NCBI GenBank assembly: GCA_009746045.1
Contig: RPFO01000034.1
Span: forward strand, 607,461 to 671,460
Reading direction: 5' to 3'
DNA length: 64,000 nt
DNA from: Mesostigma viride
Lineage: Eukaryota; Streptophyta; Mesostigmatophyceae; Mesostigmatales; Mesostigmataceae
Below the pieces are notes generated by a model. That model did not search any database. It saw only the letters and a list, made by a program, of their open reading frames with translations, and had not been told where the DNA came from. Each line of letters begins with the position of its first letter. The first letter of the stretch is position 1. Position numbers and translations under genes: made by a program. This document shows positions 41,139 to 52,314 of the stretch, piece by piece.

Positions 41139-41487
41139 TCTACACATTTGCTGCATGGACCGTTAGGTGCTGGTGAGCTCTTCCTTGTAGAATGGTGATG
41201 TCTATGTCAAGGATCTGATGTCTTTTTTGTCTCTTGCACTGCTTTCATTTTAGGGGGAATTATAGGTGTCATTATTTTGGCATTTGAAGGTATAGATGTT
41301 TATCTGCAAGGGCCTGTTTTTTTTCCCCCGGCCTCTTGCATGCATGGATGTGTAGAATTGTATGTTGATGGAATTATGATTTGCCATACACATTTGCTGC
41401 ATGGATTTTTAGGTGGTGCTGAGCTCAAGATCCTTGTAGAACGCTTACATCTATGTCAAGGATCTGATTTCTTTTCCTCTTGCGTAT
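41139..41487. repeat. ~100-bp direct repeat pair inside CACTA element
   Basis: 41139-41238 and 41388-41487 share ACACATTTGCTGCATGGA, GGTG.TGAGCTC, CTTGTAGAA and TCTATGTCAAGGATCTGAT. The rest of the interval is T-rich with no recognised gene. Confidence 0.7.
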
Positions 41488-41619
41488 ATTGTGTCGGTTT
41501 GCTTTATTTCTTGCAGGGACCACGAGAGTAAAATGCAAGCGGTTCCACTTTCAAGTCAGCATGTGACGCCCTGTCGACCGGCCCGCTTTTTAGCTAGCTA
41601 CCATATAGTATTTGATGAT

Positions 41620-41772
41620 AGGCATTGAATGCGAAAGATGTCATAACGCCATAACAGACTGTGTTGAACAGGCATTGAATGCCGAAGATGTCATAACGCC
41701 ATAACAGACTGTGTTGAAAAGGCATATTTGAATGCCGAAGATGTACATAACGCCATAACAGTGTTGAATAGT
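41620..41772. repeat. Three tandem ~50-bp units inside CACTA element
   Basis: Units start at 41620, 41670 and 41720, each with GGCATTGAATGC-like start, GAAGATGTCATAACGCCATA and GTGTTGAA. Confidence 0.85.
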
Positions 41773-41934
41773 TGAATCAACGGGTTCTTGCAGCTGTAAA
41801 CATTAAAATTATTCAAACATTTAATGAAAAAATCATTATTGTTCGTGCTGTTTTGAACAGCGGTTGTTACTGGCACTGCATGCATGTGTCTGCTGCCAGC
41901 ATATTGCATTATGGGTGTGTTTTTCAGCGCTGTG

Positions 41935-42262
41935 TTTTCTCACTTTTCTCACTTTTCTCACGTCCTGTTTTTCTCACTTTTCTCACTTTTCTCACGTCCT
42001 GATTTTCTCACTTTTCTCACGTTTCACACCTCCCGTTTTTCTCACTTATCTCATGTCCTGTTTTTTGAGATTTTTCTCACGTTTTTCCCCTTTTTTCACC
42101 TTTTTGGGGCAATCTCACCCGGGTGAGAAACGTGTTTTCTCACCCATTCTCACCCCATTCTCACCCTTTTTTCTCACCTTTCTCACCCATTCTCACCCAT
42201 TTCTCACCCTTTTTCTCACCTTTCTCACCCTTTTTCTCACAATTTCTCACCCATTCTCAAAG
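41935..42262. repeat. Right subterminal repeats of CACTA element
   Basis: About thirty TTTTCTCAC, TTCTCACC or TCTCACGTCC copies, the complement of the left-end motif, ending next to the TIR GAGTTCCTAGTG. Confidence 0.85.
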
Positions 42263-42276
42263 CCGAGTTCCTAGTG

Positions 42277-43759
42277 CAGACAGTAATCACTACCGTAGGC
42301 CGCGGTGCCGCACCTCGGCGCAGGTTTTTTCAGCTGTGCATGAAGAAAAAAACGTGTCTCAATCCAGGAACCCCCGTCGGTTCATCATGTCAGCCTAGAA
42401 AACTGGAGCGGTGGAGCCACAACTAACGGGAAAGCCGCATTCAAATTCGCCTAGCCCACGGGTCACAATTGGCCGACAGGTAGATGCAGCCAGCCCCGGG
42501 CGTGTCGCAGACAGTAATCACTACCGTAGGCCGCGGTGCCGCACCTCGGCGCAGGTTTTTTCAGCTGTGCATGAAGAAAAAAACGTGTCTCAATCCAGGA
42601 ACCCCCGTCGGTTCATCATGTCAGCCTAGAAAACTGGAGCGGTGGAGCCACAACTAACGGGAAAGCCGCATTCAAATTCGCCTAGCCCACGGGTCACAAT
42701 TGGCCGACAGGTAGATGCAGCCAGCCCCGGGCGTGTCGCAGACAGTAATCACTACCGTAGGCCGCGGTGCCGCACCTCGGCGCAGGTTTTTTCAGCTGTG
42801 CATGAAGAAAAAAACGTGTCTCAATCCAGGAACCCCCGTCGGTTCATCATGTCAGCCTAGAAAACTGGAGCGGTGGAGCCACAACTAACGGGAAAGCCGC
42901 ATTCAAATTCGCCTAGCCCACGGGTCACAATTGGCCGACAGGTAGATGCAGCCAGCCCCGGGCGTGTCGCAGACAGTAATCACTACCGTAGGCCGCGGTG
43001 CCGCACCTCGGCGCAGGTTTTTTCAGCTGTGCATGAAGAAAAAAACGTGTCTCAATCCAGGAACCCCCGTCGGTTCATCATGTCAGCCTAGAAAACTGGA
43101 GCGGTGGAGCCACAACTAACGGGAAAGCCGCATTCAAATTCGCCTAGCCCACGGGTCACAATTGGCCGACAGGTAGATGCAGCCAGCCCCGGGCGTGTCG
43201 CAGACAGTAATCACTACCGTAGGCCGCGGTGCCGCACCTCGGCGCAGGTTTTTTCAGCTGTGCATGAAGAAAAAAACGTGTCTCAATCCAGGAACCCCCG
43301 TCGGTTCATCATGTCAGCCTAGAAAACTGGAGCGGTGGAGCCACAACTAACGGGAAAGCCGCATTCAAATTCGCCTAGCCCACGGGTCACAATTGGCCGA
43401 CAGGTAGATGCAGCCAGCCCCGGGCGTGTCGCAGACAGTAATCACTACCGTAGGCCGCGGTGCCGCACCTCGGCGCAGGTTTTTTCAGCTGTGCATGAAG
43501 AAAAAAACGTGTCTCAATCCAGGAACCCCCGTCGGTTCATCATGTCAGCCTAGAAAACTGGAGCGGTGGAGCCACAACTAACGGGAAAGCCGCATTCAAA
43601 TTCGCCTAGCCCACGGGTCACAATTGGCCGACAGGTAGATGCAGCCAGCCCCGGGCGTGTCGCAGACAGTAATCACTACCGTAGGCCGCGGTGCCGCACC
43701 TCGGCGCAGGTTTTTTCAGCTGTGCATGAAGAAAAAAACGTGTCTCAATCCAGGAACCC
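42277..43759. repeat. 231-bp satellite array 2 (~6.4 monomers)
   Basis: Direct continuation of array 1 on the other side of the CACTA insertion (CGCA / CAGACAG). All monomers are the 231-bp, CATGAAG type. Breaks off in mid-monomer at CCAGGAACCC, where the duplicated unique block begins. Confidence 0.95.
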
Positions 43760-44900
43760 GCCTGGTTTTGGGGTGGTAGGTTTAGCAGTGGAGGACACGG
43801 ACGACGTTCCCATTTACGTGGCAGAGGACAGCGTGCCGACCCCGGCCCGCCCCGTGTGTCCGCCAGGCCAAAACAAGCCAGACCGGTCTCGCTTGCTCAC
43901 TGCAGGCACGCACTTGCCACGCAGTGAAGGCGCATGGCAAGGAATGCCCGTAACGACGTTTGCGCCTCCTATTTGTAGGCTTAATTCCGGGTCCTCACCG
44001 GCATTGCTTGGCTAGGGGGATAGCAGTACGTGAGAGCTTGTTTAGCTGTATTCAACAATGGAAACAAATGACCCGCGCGCCCGTGACTTATTCGTGCGCT
44101 TGCCCTGGGCGTAGAATATTAGCCAATGTACGAAAATATTATGCAATGTAAGAAGGTAGAGGTCTTCATGAACTGAGTTGTCGCCTTTAGTCAGCTGCCT
44201 CTCCCTTACTAATTACTATTGCTCTGTCAGATGGCCGGCAGCGTTAGGTGCGTCGTTGCTGCGGCTGGGATGCAAAAACCAAAGAGACTTAAAGCTTGTT
44301 GCGGAGAAGAGGTCAAGGGTCCCATATAAGGCCTGTTGTGGCAGGCCAAGACTGTTTTGACGCTTTTCTTGTGCTAATTGCCGTTTACCCATAGTCTCAC
44401 TACGCTGCTTATGACAAAAAGGACAAACGACATCCAGGTATTCACTAGTATCAACTGCAGCTTAAAGACATTCCTGAGTTTTTCGTGGCCATATCAGTGG
44501 TATTTGTCCGTTTCACGCAACAGCACTAGCTGTTTCCATACCCACGCTTTGAATTTGGCAGACGCTTTCTATGTCATACGTGTGCACCCCTGCAAGTCAC
44601 GCTAGATAAGAGGCTTGCTCACGTAATGTTCATGTGTTATTGGTTTTGTGTAGCGTACCGGTTACCTGTCGCTATTAAATTCTATTCATCTCCATGCTTT
44701 GTGATTTGGTGCCGAATTGTGATGTTGTAGCGAATTGCATGTCTAGCGTTGGTGCATTGCCGATGCTTGGATATTCCGCATGGCTGCGGGACGCATGTTG
44801 TCCATCGGGGTTGGGGTTGTTGCGCTAGGTGCACGCATAAGCTCTTTGTGGTTGTGGCAACAGATTGCTTGCATTCCCGAATGTTTCTCTGAGGTTATAG
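43760..44900. repeat. Duplicated unique block, copy A (matches 62860-64000)
   Basis: Every landmark recurs exactly 19,100 bp later with no difference seen. Together with satellite to its left the match starts near 42526 (one base differs at the ACTAC(C)GTAGG site). An open frame from the satellite into 44015 includes VVGLAVEDTDDVPIYVAEDS but is not recognised. The rest looks non-coding. Confidence 0.9.
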
Positions 44901-45371
44901 TGATTTCAACATGCATATGAGTGTTTGCTTGCGGGCTTGCAGGTTCACGTGTCCTGGGCGATGTGTTGGGATGTAGAGGTCTTCAATCTTCAATAACGCA
45001 ATCGTCGAATCCGCATTTAAGAAACTGGGGAATGAGGGGGTTAGGCAGCCTTCCATGAAGAGGTCTTGCAGATACGCAATGTGTGCTGGCTTTCAAGGCC
45101 TTGTTGCTGTTGTGATAGGATTCACGGGAACCTCTGGTACGCACGCACGTTGCTTTTGGTTGCATGGTGGCCGGGTAGCAGATTGATGCCAAATGCGACC
45201 AAACAGTTCATTTATAGACCACAATGTCGTGGGTCAAAGGGCAAGCAAGACAGGCGCAAGCAACACAAGCATGTGCACCTGAGACAAGTGCTAGCAAGCC
45301 AGCAAGCGGGGACCACCGCCGCAGGCAGGCATGGGGAAGTTGATGGGGCGGCAGGTTTAGAGCCATGAGCC
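44901..45371. other. Unique sequence without recognised gene
   Basis: Continues the block that is duplicated beyond the window end. No convincing open frame or repeat. Confidence 0.4.
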
Positions 45372-45790
45372 TTGGGGTGTGGGGTGTGGGGTGTGGGGTG
45401 TGGGGTGTGGGGTGTGGGGTGTGGGGTGTGGGGTGTGGGGTGTGGGGTGTGGGTGTGGGGTGTGGGGTGTGGGGTGTGGGGTGTGGGGTGTGGGGTGTGG
45501 GGTGTGGGGTGTGGGGTGTGGGGTGTGGGGTGTGGGGTGTGGGGTGTGGGGTGTGGGGTGTGGGGTGTGGGGTGTGGGGTGTGGGGTAGGGTGTGGGGTG
45601 TGGGGTGTGGGGTGTGGGGTGTGGGGTGTGGGGTGTGGGGTGTGGGGTGTGGGGTGTGGGGTGTGGGGTGTGGGGTGTGGGGTGTGGGGTGTGGGGTGTG
45701 GGGTGTGGGGTGTGGGGTGTGGGGTGTGGGGTGTGGGGTGTGGGGTGTGGGGTGTGGGGTGTGGGGTGTGGGGTGTGGGGTGTGGGGTGA
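45372..45790. repeat. 7-bp microsatellite (GGGGTGT)n, ~60 units
   Basis: Nearly perfect GGGGTGT units with two breaks: one short unit near 45450 and a GGGGTAGGGTGT near 45588. The plus strand is G-rich with four-G runs every 7 bases. Open in most frames, giving His-Pro-Thr or Gly-Val-Trp repeat peptides that are artefacts. Confidence 0.95.
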
Positions 45791-46679
45791 GGGACAGGCA
45801 GGGCCGGCAGCCACCTCCATGTGACGTGATCAGTGGCAAGCGGGTGCGCCATGGGCGGGCAGGCAGGGGGCATGTGATATATCATTGATACAATACTGCT
45901 ATATATATTCAGTGAGAATGATAAACAATTGAGAATGATAAATGATGTTGTCCTTGAGAATGACAATATATATGTTTATATCCTCAGATCCTTGATATAT
46001 CCTCAGAGGTGTACCCAGGGCCCTCCAACGAGCTGGTGGTGCTTGCCTGAAGTTATGCATGGATAGTGATTACATTGCCCTGGCAGTTCCTTTCTTGCTT
46101 CAAGTCTTGCGATTTGAGTGTGATGCAAGGTATCACATGCCTGTAGCATATGCCCATTACGTAACTTATCGATTCAATCCATAATAACAACAATTCAATA
46201 AATATGCTTCCATAGTAGACCGGTTGATCAGCAAGTTCGCCTACATCCTGATAAGGGCTAATGCTCCGCAGTCGGCGGTTCCCTGGCAGTAGGATGGTGA
46301 GGCTTTATAACTGATTTCCAAATTATTAATTGCATGCGCGTGTAATTAATAGTTGTCTCACTTCATCTTAATGTCAACATTGGAACTTCTATAAATAGAA
46401 TCACAAGTTGGAATAGTATCACAAGCAGGCATAGTTGTCTCACTTCATAGAATCACAAGCTGGAAGGCACACCAATACTGTGTCCAATACTGTGCTCCGT
46501 GACTCCCCAACGGGAGCACGAGCTTAATTTATTAATTAATAGTGCACGAACAATAACTGCTACGTTAGAGCTAGCTCTACCATCTGGTCTATAGGCGACT
46601 ACTCTTGTCCTTACATTAAGTTCCACTCTTGTCTTACTCCATCAAGTTCCATAACGCCATGCCTCCAAGACTAGTTGTC
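45791..46679. other. Non-coding stretch, partly AT-rich
   Basis: Includes TGAGAATGATAAA-like strings near 45910-45965, also seen at 28222-28240. No gene recognised. Confidence 0.4.
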
Positions 46680-48064
46680 TCACCTAATAATAATGGAGGC
46701 CGTAATCCATGCCACTCATATGGCAGATGCCAAATGTCGTCGAATTAACGCCTCCGTGCCTACTCATCATCGTGTACATGCCAACATAGTGCCCCTCTAG
46801 GTAGTATATGTTCAGACCAACGCATGTGGAAGCGAAGAAGATAGTTCTGGCCACTGGCCAGCATGTGAGATGAGATCCCATGGTGAAGCTGGCACGTAGC
46901 CATTCCACAAGAAAAGCAGCACAGCCGGAGATGGCGCTTGTCGTCATCCCACATGCACCCCTCGACCATGAGCGCCCAGTCCACACTGCGAAAACGACAA
47001 ACAATCCACGAAGATATTGTTGACATCAGACATACAACCAACCTGCAGTTTAGAAGCAGAGCACACATTGGCCAAAGCACACGTTGGCAAGAATTAATGC
47101 ATTAAATTATTAATTAGCACGTAGATCATGTCACGTGGGTACCAATTCTATGTATAATTCAAGCCAGTTTAGAGGCTAAAAACAGAAAGAAGAAAGTAAG
47201 TGGCCAGTGTCATGAATACTGAATACTGAAGCTTTTTGATCGAGCGCTCGCCACAACCACAACTAGAGAGTCAAGCAGCAAAATAAACCACGACACAACC
47301 GCTCAAGTCTGAACAGAGTGCAAACTGTCGGATGTTGAAAGAGGGTGAACAACATATCCCTGACTGGTGGGCTGTGTTTGTCCTTCATTAAGTGAACAAA
47401 CAGCAAAACAACAAACCAGCAACAAAGTAGCATTTCGAATGCAAACATGGCAAACAAAATATGACAGATGTCGTGCTCATAATCACTGAGATGCAGTAGA
47501 TATTTCAAGACCTCATTCCGTGAGAAAACTATTGTTTTTGCTGCCTCAGCGTCAACGCCATGCGAATCTCCAAGCCACGGCTGCGATAAAGTAAAGGAAA
47601 ATTACGATGTGGGGTTGACAAGGTAGCAATACAAAATAATAAGTAGCCACAAACATACCAAAGAATAATAGAAGCCCCAGATAAATAAGCAGAATAAAAA
47701 CAGAACCCCCATATCAACCTAAAGTTATTGTTAAAAAGCATCCCACACCATGTGACACACACCATGTGGGCTACGGTTAATGCTTGCTGGGGGGGAGGGG
47801 GATCATGTATTAGGGTGGTCCATCATCCCTTCCTTAGATCAGCCAAGGCTCATTGTGGCCATTTGCTTGCACCTTAACCTACGCCTTGAGCCCACCTGAC
47901 CTTACCAGCAACTTAACAGCACCTGCTATATGCGTCAACCTACTGCTCGTTGTATTCCACCCACAGCTGGGCCCGCACCATGATGCGGAGAGAGCACTCT
48001 GTGGCCTAGCTGCTCCCCTTCGGCAGTGAGAGAAGCTACTAAAGGCGCCCTCCCTCCTTCTCAT
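46680..48064 (-). other. Possible unrecognised spliced gene
   Basis: Two places look like exons. At about 46986 the minus strand has TTTGTCGTTTTCGCAG followed by open frames (VDWALMVEGCMWDDDKRHLR in one, MTTSAISGCAAFLVEWLRAS in another). At about 47582 TTTATCGCAG precedes WLGDSHGVDAEAAKTIVFSR, which runs into a hydrophobic stretch with FAMFAFEMLLCCWFVVLLFV. No family is recognised and the exons could not be joined with confidence. Confidence 0.25.
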
Positions 48065-48965
48065 TGTGTATAGGGGTTGAAGGTTCCTTGGTTGGTACCC
48101 ACGTAGCGCAGTCTACGCGCTAATCAATTAATTAGTGAATGAATCATCCCTTCCATGAATATGTGGGGTAACCTCACATGGCATCACAAGCTTAAAAACA
48201 ATGTAAGTACGTCGCTTAGGTAATAAGCAACGTGTACAAACATAGCGATTCGGATCTACACCCTGACTGCTGAATAGGGTATGAAAGCTTTCCAACATGG
48301 CCACCCAACGTCACATCACTTAGATGATGAACTAGCAAACAAGAGCAGTTCCAGGCAATTTGCATGGCCATCCATTTAAAGCATGTACAATTTCACATTA
48401 TACATTTGCAGCACTGTCTGTTCAATCTGCACAGCAAAAAGAGCATGCACTATTACCATGTGTCATGGTATAGCAACTTATGCACAACACATTTGCCTTT
48501 AAACTAAATTGTAAGAAATATGCCTTGACGTTTACAAACACATAACCCAAAAGGACTCTGCGTTTTTCTCATACTCCCCCCGAGTTGACTGCATCAGCCC
48601 CGAATCCCGTATTTCCTGGGCACGCTCCCTGTCAGTAGCATTGGGCCCCCGCGGGGGGCAATCTGGGACGGTTCCAGCGTGTTTGGACATGGCGCGACAC
48701 TGGCACGGATCAGGTCAGATAGATGGAGAAGGTGGGCGCACATGAAATATATCATATGGCGTTTTATGCTGTCCATTTGCGCATATGATGAAAACTGCAG
48801 GGCTCCCAGCCTTGTGGCAAGCAATTCACGAAGTGCACTAGTGCAAACCCGAGTTCTAGAAGTTAACACAGAAGGGCCGGGGAGAAAACTGCAGGCATTC
48901 CCATTCCGCCGGGTCTTCAATTAAATAGACACCCTACAAGAGCAAACGCAGCTTACCTAAGCCTT
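48065..48965. other. Non-coding stretch without recognised features
   Basis: Only short open frames; nothing with domain-like text or tandem structure. Confidence 0.4.
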
Positions 48966-49112
48966 AACCGCAGCCGCGCAACGCCCTTACGGACACAGTA
49001 AGACGGGCTGGGCTGTAAAAGCCCAGTACAGAGAGGCGCATCCGCGCAATGCCCTTGCGGACACAGTAAGACGACTGGGCTGTAAAAGCCGGCAGTACAG
49101 AGAGGCGCATGA
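48966..49112. repeat. Two-copy ~70-bp tandem repeat
   Basis: Copies from about 48974 and 49046 share GCGCAA.GCCCTT, CGGACACAGTAAGACG, CTGGGCTGTAAAAGCC and CAGTACAGAGAGGCGCAT. Confidence 0.8.
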
Positions 49113-49379
49113 TCCAACCGTGCTGCAGACGTTGAGAGTGCATACCCTGCACACGACTTGAGCAGCCTTGCCGGCATCTCCTACATTCTTATTCGTCCGA
49201 CACTGCATTATTGTTCACATCCTCCATTCTTGTATATTCACTCTGCCTGGCTGGCCAAAAAAGAGCATTTGACACACTGGTGCTGCTGTATAAAGCATTG
49301 AAATTCGTGCTTCCGGCAAGCTTCGGGTGTGCTGTTTGAGTTGCCCGAAGACTCAGCATGATGGTTACGTTACGTCTCG

Positions 49380-49642
49380 GCAGCGCTGCCCTGGCTGCCT
49401 GGCCAAGCCACGTCCTCCGCTGCGCCCCTGTTTCAGGTTTTGCCCTGGCCGAGCCCCGTCGTCGCAGCCCCGTTTTGGGTTTCGGGAGCGTCCTCCGGGC
49501 CCCGTTCCCAGGTTTTTCCCCGTCGTCCCCGCCCGGTTTTGGGTTTCGGGCCGGCGGGCCGCCAGGCCCGTGGGCTGGAGGACGGGGAGGACGGGGGGCC
49601 GGGCGGACGCGCGGCCCCTCCCCCCCCGTCCTCTCAGCAGGA
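49380..49642. other. GC-rich flank of array 3
   Basis: Repeated GTTTTGGGTTTCGGG motifs (near 49471 and 49534) and C/G runs just left of the array. No gene recognised. Confidence 0.5.
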
Positions 49643-51834
49643 AACCCCCGTCGGTTCATCATGTCAGCCTAGAAAACTGGAGCGGTGGAGCCACAACTAA
49701 CGGGAAAGCCGCATTCAAATTCGCCTAGCCCACGGGTCACAATTGGCCGACAGGTAGATGCAGCCAGCCCCGGGCGTGTCGCAGACAGTAATCACTACCG
49801 TAGGCCGCGGTGCCGCACCTCGGCGCAGGTTTTTTCAGCTGTGCATGAAGAAAAAAACGTGTCTCAATCCAGGAACCCCCGTCGGTTCATCATGTCAGCC
49901 TAGAAAACTGGAGCGGTGGAGCCACAACTAACGGGAAAGCCGCATTCAAATTCGCCTAGCCCACGGGTGACAATTGGCCGACAGGTAGATGCAGCCAGCC
50001 CCGGGCGTGTCGCAGACAGTAATCACTACCGTAGGCCGCGGTGCCGCACCTCGGCGCAGGTTTTTTCAGCTGTGCATGAAGAAAAAAACGTGTCTCAATC
50101 CAGGAACCCCCGTCGGTTCATCATGTCAGCCTAGAAAACTGGAGCGGTGGAGCCACAACTAACGGGAAAGCCGCATTCAAATTCGCCTAGCCCACGGGTC
50201 ACAATTGGCCGACAGGTAGATGCAGCCAGCCCCGGGCGTGTCGCAGACAGTAATCACTACCGTAGGCCGCGGTGCCGCACCTCGGCGCAGGTTTTTTCAG
50301 CTGTGCATGAAGAAAAAAACGTGTCTCAATCCAGGAACCCCCGTCGGTTCATCATGTCAGCCTAGAAAACTGGAGCGGTGGAGCCACAACTAACGGGAAA
50401 GCCGCATTCAAATTCGCCTAGCCCACGGGTCACAATTGGCCGACAGGTAGATGCAGCCAGCCCCGGGCGTGTCGCAGACAGTAATCACTACCGTAGGCCG
50501 CGGTGCCGCACCTCGGCGCAGGTTTTTTCAGCTGTGCATGAAGAAAAAAACGTGTCTCAATCCAGGAACCCCCGTCGGTTCATCATGTCAGCCTAGAAAA
50601 CTGGAGCGGTGGAGCCACAACTAACGGGAAAGCCGCATTCAAATTCGCCTAGCCCACGGGTCACAATTGGCCGACAGGTAGATGCAGCCAGCCCCGGGCG
50701 TGTCGCAGACAGTAATCACTACCGTAGGCCGCGGTGCCGCACCTCGGCGCAGGTTTTTTCAGCTGTGCATGAAGAAAAAAACGTGTCTCAATCCAGGAAC
50801 CCCCGTCGGTTCATCATGTCAGCCTAGAAAACTGGAGCGGTGGAGCCACAACTAACGGGAAAGCCGCATTCAAATTCGCCTAGCCCACGGGTCACAATTG
50901 GCCGACAGGTAGATGCAGCCAGCCCCGGGCGTGTCGCAGACAGTAATCACTACCGTAGGCCGCGGTGCCGCACCTCGGCGCAGGTTTTTTCAGCTGTGCA
51001 TGAAGAAAAAAACGTGTCTCAATCCAGGAACCCCCGTCGGTTCATCATGTCAGCCTAGAAAACTGGAGCGGTGGAGCCACAACTAACGGGAAAGCCGCAT
51101 TCAAATTCGCCTAGCCCACGGGTCACAATTGGCCGACAGGTAGATGCAGCCAGCCCCGGGCGTGTCGCAGACAGTAATCACTACCGTAGGCCGCGGTGCC
51201 GCACCTCGGCGCAGGTTTTTTCAGCTGTGCATGAAGAAAAAAACGTGTCTCAATCCAGGAACCCCCGTCGGTTCATCATGTCAGCCTAGAAAACTGGAGC
51301 GGTGGAGCCACAACTAACGGGAAAGCCGCATTCAAATTCGCCTAGCCCACGGGTCACAATTGGCCGACAGGTAGATGCAGCCAGCCCCGGGCGTGTCGCA
51401 GACAGTAATCACTACCGTAGGCCGCGGTGCCGCACCTCGGCGCAGGTTTTTTCAGCTGTGCATGAAGAAAAAAACGTGTCTCAATCCAGGAACCCCCGTC
51501 GGTTCATCATGTCAGCCTAGAAAACTGGAGCGGTGGAGCCACAACTAACGGGAAAGCCGCATTCAAATTCGCCTAGCCCACGGGTCACAATTGGCCGACA
51601 GGTAGATGCAGCCAGCCCCGGGCGTGTCGCAGACAGTAATCACTACCGTAGGCCGCGGTGCCGCACCTCGGCGCAGGTTTTTTCAGCTGTGCATGAAGAA
51701 AAAAACGTGTCTCAATCCAGGAACCCCCGTCGGTTCATCATGTCAGCCTAGAAAACTGGAGCGGTGGAGCCACAACTAACGGGAAAGCCGCATTCAAATT
51801 CGCCTAGCCCACGGGTCACAATTGGCCGACAGGT
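49643..51834. repeat. 231-bp satellite array 3, first segment (~9.5 monomers)
   Basis: Starts within a monomer at AACCCCCGTCGG. All monomers are 231 bp, CATGAAG type; one has GGGTGACAATT instead of GGGTCACAATT (49966-49976). Stops at the MITE inserted at ACAGGT. Confidence 0.95.
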
Positions 51835-52314
51835 CACTACAATACGGTTCGTAGGAGACGCGAAATGAGTGAGAATGTTACCCGAGCGGTAACGAGGATT
51901 CGCACCGTTGATTTTAACATATGTTTCTTTTTTTGCGCCATTTGGCGAGCATCGACTGGAGCCTGAACCTAGCGGGGGGAATCGTGCGGGGGAATCTTGC
52001 GGGGGAATCTTGCGGGGAAAAATTCCGAACGTGAATTTAGCGAAGTCCTACTACATTTTGCTTGGGTACACGGTACTACAGTTTCGTCACTGAAAAATTT
52101 CTGTAGTTGCGTTGGTGTTTCGTACGTTCCGCTGAAATTTTCGTGTTCAGTGTCCAGATCACAATTTGATCCGGGCGCAAAATGATTGGCTGTACGGTAC
52201 GAACCAAAAACGAAATTTTAGTATCTAAGTTCCGCAGCGCTTGCTGAATTTGCCCCGGAAGCCCGGGGGCACTTTCCCCGCTGAAAAAGGTGTCCGCGGA
52301 AGCGTATTGTAGTG
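51835..52314. mobile_element. CACTA-type MITE, copy 1 (480 bp)
   Basis: TIRs CACTACAATACG. The flanking satellite gives a 3-bp duplication, GGT. No coding capacity. Differs from copies 2 and 3 at several sites, for example GGGCGCAAAATG where they have GGATTCCGGGAGCAAAATG. Confidence 0.88.

Larger units (their letters stand above)
37872..42276. mobile_element. CACTA (EnSpm) DNA transposon inserted in the satellite
   Basis: 4,405 bp with terminal inverted repeats CACTAGGAACTC. The satellite empty site gives a 2-bp duplication (CA) at both sides. Both ends hold dense subterminal copies of GTGAGAAA or its complement TTTCTCAC, inverted with respect to each other, as in CACTA elements where TnpA-type proteins bind. 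It encodes a DUF4216-like domain. The main transposase core (DDE) was not recognised, so the element may be defective. Confidence 0.88.

Noticed and set aside
45208-45966. 252-codon His-Pro-Thr repeat protein and its plus-strand Gly-Val-Trp counterparts
   Set aside because: Read-through of the GGGGTGT microsatellite.
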